Position numbers and translations under genes: made by a program. Below are positions 8,529 to 11,874 of a stretch of DNA of 11,874 bases, piece after piece. The stretch covers positions 1-11,874 of the forward strand of contig JBCDBY010000123.1 in assembly GCA_039182715.1 (NCBI GenBank), in the 5' to 3' direction. Origin of the DNA: JBCDBY01 sp039182715 (lineage in GTDB: Bacteria; Planctomycetota; PLA2). Position 1 is the first letter of the stretch. The number at the start of each line of letters is the position of its first letter. A model generated the notes under the pieces. The model had not been told where the DNA came from. It saw nothing but the letters and a program-made list of their open reading frames with translations, and searched no databases.

Positions 8529-9568
8529 GGGCCCGCCCCCCCACGCTCGAGGAGCCAACCGCGCACGAGAACGATACGGACGCGCCCGTCGTCGCGCGCC
8601 GCCTGTCCGGCAACGGCCCAGCGCCCCGGCTTGACCGTCAGCTCGGTCGAGAGGTTCATGTCTCGGACATCCGGCATGTCCATCACCCCCGTCCGCTTGG
8701 TTTCGTGCCGCCGAATGCCCAGCAGCTCGTTGTGCCGGAAGTCAACATCCATCGCGAGGCTCCGGTCGGGTCGCGCGTACGCGCGCGCCGCCAGCGATCC
8801 GCCCGCCTCGACGATTTGGATGACGGGGTCCGCGGTCGAGGCGGTGTGTGCCACCTCGACGTTGTTGTCGGCGAGCACGGCGATCTGCCTTCCATGCCGC
8901 ACGACGAGCTGCGCCCCGAGGGTTCCGAGGGCGCTCGCGGCGAAGATCCGCTTGCCTCTCGCCTCCAGCGCCCCATCGATTGCCGTGCGCTGCGCGTCGC
9001 TCAGCTCTTCGCCCGACGCCAGGCCGTTGACCAGCCGCGCCGGGAGGTCGAGCATCTCGCACTCGATTCGGACCGAGCGATGGATTCGCGCGCGCAGACT
9101 CTCGAGGAAACGACCGACCTTCTCGTTGACCGCTCGGGTCTGGAACGCAATCAGGAAACGGCCTTGCGGAGTCAGCCGCGCATGCTCCCAGAGAGTGGGC
9201 TCGACCGAGGTTACGACGAGCTCGGCGATGTCTCCGATCGTTCCGAAGGGCTGATGCTCCACCCGCTCGATCCCCACGATCAGGGGAGCATGGATGTTCT
9301 CCTGGATGTAGGCGTTCGCCGGCGCGGGATAGTCGACATGGGGCGCGGTCAGGTCGTTGACCGGGAAGAACGTCAGCTCGAACCCCGTCTCGCGGACCGG
9401 AACACTCGCCGGAACTTCCACCGGGTCGCGACTCACGGACGCGAGCCGCGCCGCCTGGCGCTGGAGCTCCCGGAGCTCGTCGCGCAACTCCTTGTTGTCC
9501 TGCCCGCCCGCCAGCGTCGCCGCACCGACCACGATGCCGAGCACGGCGGCGACCACGTCTCTTCGCAT
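8525..9568 (-). CDS. Secretin-fold protein A2 (second cassette, proximal gene)
   Basis: The protein has 347 residues. Residues 1-20 (MRRDVVAAVLGIVVGAATLA) are a hydrophobic export or anchor segment, matching A1 at 19 of 20 positions. A heptad-like helix, LRDELRELQRQAARL (28-42), follows. FFPVNDL (67-73) and IAELVVTSVEPTLWE (114-128) are the A-type versions of the YDVxDL and LIDxxRxTIxPxSWE motifs. IAVLADNNVEVAHTASTADP at 229-248 aligns with the B-protein motif DYDVEIAQEASIGDP, and RVRIVLVRGWL closes the fold, so A and B are ancient paralogues. The start at 9568 has GGGAGGGG with 6 nt between GGAGG and the ATG. It follows B1 after 65 nt holding a hairpin, so it may be translated from the same mRNA or more weakly. 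Likely a periplasmic or membrane-attached subunit; function is unknown. Confidence 0.75.
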   Translation of the reverse strand: MRRDVVAAVLGIVVGAATLAGGQDNKELRDELRELQRQAARLASVSRDPVEVPASVPVRETGFELTFFPVNDLTAPHVDYPAPANAYIQENIHAPLIVGIERVEHQPFGTIGDIAELVVTSVEPTLWEHARLTPQGRFLIAFQTRAVNEKVGRFLESLRARIHRSVRIECEMLDLPARLVNGLASGEELSDAQRTAIDGALEARGKRIFAASALGTLGAQLVVRHGRQIAVLADNNVEVAHTASTADPVIQIVEAGGSLAARAYARPDRSLAMDVDFRHNELLGIRRHETKRTGVMDMPDVRDMNLSTELTVKPGRWAVAGQAARDDGRVRIVLVRGWLLERGGAGP

Positions 9569-9572
9569 CGAG

Positions 9573-9580
9573 CCCCTCCC
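9573..9580 (-). promoter_or_regulatory. Strong Shine-Dalgarno GGGAGGGG for A2
   Basis: GGGAGGGG lies 4 nt (6 nt from the GGAGG core) before the A2 ATG. It fixes the start at 9568. It contrasts with the four leaderless-type starts elsewhere in the window. Confidence 0.6.
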
Positions 9581-9592
9581 CGTGTCGATCGT

Positions 9593-9617
9593 GGCCCGCG
9601 CACGGACGGCACGGGCC
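9593..9617 (-). other. Intercassette hairpin
   Basis: GGCCCG (9593-9598) and CGGGCC (9612-9617) form a 6-bp stem with a 13-nt loop in the 65-nt gap between B1 and A2. It could attenuate or process the transcript between the cassettes. No T-tract follows. Confidence 0.35.
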
Positions 9618-9633
9618 TCGATCTCCACGAACG

Positions 9634-10638
9634 CTACCCCCGCGGCTTTCGCGTCACCTTCACGAGGAACACGCACGGCGTGTCGCCCGCGAGTCCGCCG
9701 CCGACGATGCAGGTCTTGCCGAGCGGATACCACGCCGAGCTCTGCACCTTGGTCAACTCCATGGTGGGCAGCTCCAGCGGGCCGTGCTCGGTGTCGACCC
9801 GGCGAATCGGCTTGGGAATGTGGGAACGATACAACTGCACGTCGAGGCGCACACCGTTCGCCGACTCGTCCAGCATCGGCATCAGGTTGACGATCGTGCC
9901 GTCGAACGCGGAGCGACGAATCGGGTCGCCGATGGAGGCTTCCTGCGCGATCTCGACGTCGTAGTCCATCAGGTACGAAACCTTCCGGCCGAATCGCTGG
10001 GTGAGGGTCATCCCGCTCTGCCCCTGGATGCGGGCGCGGCCGAGGGCCTTGCGGCTGGTCATCGCCTTCGCCTCCGCGTCCGTCAGCTCGCGCGGACGGT
10101 TGCCGAGCAGCGTCCAATCGGCCTCGGTTACCGGCACGGCGGTGATCTCCACGGTGAGGCGGCGGTCCGCCACGCCACGGAGGCGCTTGAGGAAGCGCTC
10201 GATCTTCTTGTGCACGCGGTCGATCGTGTAGATGAACAACCGCCCCGTCTTCACCTGAATCTCGGCACCCTCGATCGTTTCCCAGCTCGCCGGCTCGATC
10301 GTGGACCGCACCATGTCGATCAACGCGTCGATCTCGAATCCGCGTACGGTCCAGGCCGGCTCCGATTGCTCGGGCGGGGTGAACTTCGACGGCACGAGGT
10401 AGACCGCCTCGGGCTGCGCCCCGTAGGTCACCTTGCAAAGGTCAGCCACGTCGTAGACGCGCAGGCGCGGCTTCTTCGCCTCGCGCGCCGGGTCCACCTC
10501 GGCGTCGGCTCGTTGCTCGAGCAGTTCGGTCAACGCGCGGATCCTCTCGCGCAGTTTCTCGGCTTCACCCTCCTGCCCGGAGACCGTGACGGTCGCGAGC
10601 AGCACGGCCGCGAGGAAGACGGCGGTGGCACGGATCAT
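9634..10638 (-). CDS. Secretin-fold protein B1 (first cassette, distal gene)
   Basis: The protein has 334 residues. The signal peptide MIRATAVFLAAVLLATVTVSG is followed by the heptad-like helix LRERIRALTELLEQRA (29-44). Then come YDVADL (62-67) and DALIDMVRSTIEPASWE (104-120), with HKKIERFLKRLRG completing the secretin-N-like unit. From about residue 205 comes the core-like part: YDVEIAQEASIGDP (226-239), RLDVQLYRSH, GPLELPTMELTKVQSSAWYP and GKTCIVGGGLAGDTP (308-322), ending FLVKVTRKP. The last 58 residues match B2 at 51 positions without a gap, far closer than the middle of the protein. Cys310 and Cys322 are conserved with B2. The ATG at 10638 overlaps the A1 stop as ATGA, so A1 and B1 are probably translated in step and may assemble together. 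Its role is not known. Confidence 0.75.
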   Translation of the reverse strand: MIRATAVFLAAVLLATVTVSGQEGEAEKLRERIRALTELLEQRADAEVDPAREAKKPRLRVYDVADLCKVTYGAQPEAVYLVPSKFTPPEQSEPAWTVRGFEIDALIDMVRSTIEPASWETIEGAEIQVKTGRLFIYTIDRVHKKIERFLKRLRGVADRRLTVEITAVPVTEADWTLLGNRPRELTDAEAKAMTSRKALGRARIQGQSGMTLTQRFGRKVSYLMDYDVEIAQEASIGDPIRRSAFDGTIVNLMPMLDESANGVRLDVQLYRSHIPKPIRRVDTEHGPLELPTMELTKVQSSAWYPLGKTCIVGGGLAGDTPCVFLVKVTRKPRG

Positions 10639-11669
10639 CGCGCACCCCCTCTCTCGATCAGCTGGGCCCGTACGAGAAACAGCCGCATGCGGCCCTCCCC
10701 GCGCGCCGACTCGCCGGCGATGTACCACTTGCCCGGCTCCACCTGCAGGTCCGCCTGGGCCTTCTGGTCGACCGTGTGGGGCAGATCCAGAACGCCGCAC
10801 TTTTCGGTCTCGTGACGGCCGATGCGATCCAGCTCGGTCAGCCGCAGCTCCAGGTCGAGCGCGATCCGGTTGTCGGGACGGAGTTGCGCCTCGGCGGCGA
10901 CGAATCCGCCCGCCTGGACGACCTGCACCAACGGATCGGCGGTGATCGCCGTCTGGGCGACCTCGACGTCCGCGTCGGCCAGTACGGCCACCTGCTTGCC
11001 GTGCCAGACCACCATGCGGCCGAGGAAGCTGCCGTTGCCGCGAATCGCGAAGACCCGCTTGCCGTCCGACTCGAAGGTCGCCTCCAGCGCGGTGCGCTGC
11101 GCGTTCGTCAGCGGCGCGCCGGCATCCACCTGCGGGACGTCGCGCGCGCGGACCTCCAGCACCTCGAAATCGAGCTGGTAGCCGCGGTGCACGCGCTTGC
11201 GAAGCTGGTCGTCGAGGAAGTCCTGGATCTGCTGATGCAGAGCCGGCGTGTGGTACGCGATGAGAAAGTGCCCCTGGGGCATCATCGTCGCCTCTTCCCA
11301 GCTCTCCGGCTGCACGGACGTCCGGATCAGCTCGGCCAACTCCTCGATCGTGCCGAACTCCTGCGGCGCCTCCTCGGACTGCCCGCCGAACATGGGCGAC
11401 TCGTCGTCCTCGTTCAGGAATTCATTGGTCGGTGCGAGGAAATACTCGCGCGGACCGGTGAGATCCTCGACCGGAAAGAAAGCCAGCGACTGGCCGATCG
11501 GATCCGTGTCGGGGACGTCTTCGGCGACGAATGTCTTCGCCCGCAGCCGAGCGGCCTGCCGCTGCAGCTCCGCGAGCTCGTCCCGCAGCTCGTCCTCGCC
11601 TTCCCCTACCGCCAGCGTCGCCGCCCCGACCACGATGCCGAGTACGGCCGCCACAACGTCATATCGCAT
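10635..11669 (-). CDS. Secretin-fold protein A1 (first cassette, proximal gene)
   Basis: The protein has 344 residues. The N-terminus MRYDVVAAVLGIVVGAATLA has an acidic residue in its n-region and Gly residues spaced as in packing helices, so it may be an uncleaved anchor rather than a simple signal. A heptad-like helix, ELRDELAELQRQAARLRAK (27-45), follows, then an acidic linker rich in Asp and Glu (77-104). LAELIRTSVQPESWEE (111-126) and FLIAYHTPALHQQIQDFLDD (135-154) form the secretin-N-like unit. VAVLADADVEVAQTAITADP (227-246) and RLFLVRAQLIERGG (329-342) mark the core-like part. The start at 11669 has TGGAGGG 5 nt upstream; an ATG at 11702 is in frame but has no ribosome site and would put extra residues before the anchor. 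It heads the four-gene operon. Exported location is well supported; function is not. Confidence 0.75.
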   Translation of the reverse strand: MRYDVVAAVLGIVVGAATLAVGEGEDELRDELAELQRQAARLRAKTFVAEDVPDTDPIGQSLAFFPVEDLTGPREYFLAPTNEFLNEDDESPMFGGQSEEAPQEFGTIEELAELIRTSVQPESWEEATMMPQGHFLIAYHTPALHQQIQDFLDDQLRKRVHRGYQLDFEVLEVRARDVPQVDAGAPLTNAQRTALEATFESDGKRVFAIRGNGSFLGRMVVWHGKQVAVLADADVEVAQTAITADPLVQVVQAGGFVAAEAQLRPDNRIALDLELRLTELDRIGRHETEKCGVLDLPHTVDQKAQADLQVEPGKWYIAGESARGEGRMRLFLVRAQLIERGGAR

Positions 11670-11674
11670 GGAGA

Positions 11675-11680
11675 CCCTCC
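11675..11680 (-). promoter_or_regulatory. Shine-Dalgarno GGAGGG for A1
   Basis: GGAGGG lies 5 nt before the ATG at 11669 and decides that start. Confidence 0.6.
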
Positions 11681-11690
11681 AAAGGTGAAA

Positions 11691-11703
11691 CGTGCCTCGC
11701 ACG
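11691..11703. promoter_or_regulatory. Small inverted repeat in the A1 leader
   Basis: CGTGC-CTC-GCACG is a perfect 5-bp inverted repeat with a 3-nt centre, located between the candidate -10 box and the ribosome binding site. It may be a leader hairpin or a regulator site. Confidence 0.35.
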
Positions 11704-11713
11704 CCCGTTGCAC

Positions 11714-11719
11714 AGCTTA
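11714..11719 (-). promoter_or_regulatory. Candidate -10 box (TAAGCT) for the secretin-like operon
   Basis: TAAGCT fits TAnnnT and would give a leader of about 40 nt including the small inverted repeat and ribosome site. No convincing -35 sequence is present. This is the best candidate in the upstream region but is weak. Confidence 0.3.
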
Positions 11720-11761
11720 GGAAGGCAAGGCGCCAGGAGCTAGGGCCAGGAGCAGCCGGCC

Positions 11762-11785
11762 GGGGGCTGGGGGCCGGGAGCCGGG
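11762..11785 (+). other. G-quadruplex-type tract
   Basis: Runs of 5, 5, 3 and 3 G separated by CT, CC and AGCC meet the usual quadruplex pattern with short loops. It lies about 95 nt upstream of the A1 start codon, with the G-rich strand being the template strand for that operon. Confidence 0.55.
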
Positions 11786-11874
11786 TGCTGCGGACTCCCG
11801 AAGCCCACCATTCAATCCCAGCGCCGCTGGACTCCCAACGCAGCCGCCCGCATCCAGGCGTCGGTGGTCCGTCC

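Larger units (their letters stand above)
7509..11669 (-). repeat. Tandem duplication of a two-gene A-B cassette
   Basis: Cassette 1 is 9634-11669 and cassette 2 is 7509-9568, each about 2 kb, in the same order and orientation with the same 4-nt A/B overlap. Similarity is uneven. The first 59 nt of A match at 51 positions (11611-11669 against 9510-9568), and the last 58 codons of B give 51 identical residues. The middle is much more diverged. A and B are also distantly related, so one gene seems to have duplicated first and the pair later. Confidence 0.85.

Noticed and set aside
9569..10438. N-terminal extension of the A2 frame into B1
   Set aside because: It is an out-of-frame reading of B1. 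A2 has its own ribosome site, ATG and an N-terminus matching A1.
7509..11669. Type II secretion or type IV pilus secretin (GspD/PilQ)
   Set aside because: The proteins are about half the length of a true secretin, come as four paralogues, and no ATPase, inner-membrane platform or pseudopilin gene is nearby; only fold-level resemblance is claimed.
11720..11874. Possible start of another gene at the right edge
   Set aside because: Only short GC-rich frames with no ribosome site or domain; the stretch is repetitive CCGGG/GGAGC-type sequence with no supportable feature beyond the G-tract.

Overview
This GC-rich window reads like one piece of bacterial chromosome from an uncultured or poorly characterised lineage. 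There are no rRNA, tRNA, phage, transposase or CRISPR features. The best taxonomic hint is the set of four short secretin-like proteins at the right. From memory, their motifs (YDVxDL, then DxLIDxxRxTIxPxSWE, then DxxVEVAQxA) resemble proteins common in Planctomycetota. That placement is an inference and weak. A second hint is that four genes lack a Shine-Dalgarno sequence and instead carry TAnnnT 6-7 nt before the start codon, the arrangement expected of leaderless mRNAs.

Left third (24-3909): two divergent lipoprotein genes share a 19-nt gap holding overlapping -10 boxes. The rightward one (505-2145) appears to have a propeller-like domain inserted into an Ig-like repeat. A compact rightward operon follows: a VOC-fold protein, a P-loop kinase of the FlaR/adenylate-kinase-like type, and a membrane-anchored C39-like peptidase.

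Middle (3910-7508): a 281-nt convergent gap contains a near-perfect 45-bp direct repeat and a 16-bp inverted repeat enclosing two hairpins. Leftward from the other side come aconitase A (4700-7369) and a small membrane-anchored carboxypeptidase-regulatory-like protein (4191-4694), which has no ATG/GTG/TTG start at its natural beginning. A 20-bp imperfect palindrome lies directly upstream of the aconitase -10 box. A hairpin region separates aconitase from the next operon.

Right third (7509-11669): the notable part is an apparently unnamed leftward operon, A1-B1-A2-B2, made of two tandem copies of a two-gene cassette. All four proteins have an N-terminal export or anchor segment, a short heptad-like helix, a secretin-N-like alpha/beta region and a compact region resembling the secretin core. 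Within each cassette A and B overlap by 4 nt (ATGA or GTGA), suggesting coupled translation and a heteromeric product. No other type II/III secretion or pilus gene is in view, so this looks like an orphan secretin-fold system of unknown function.
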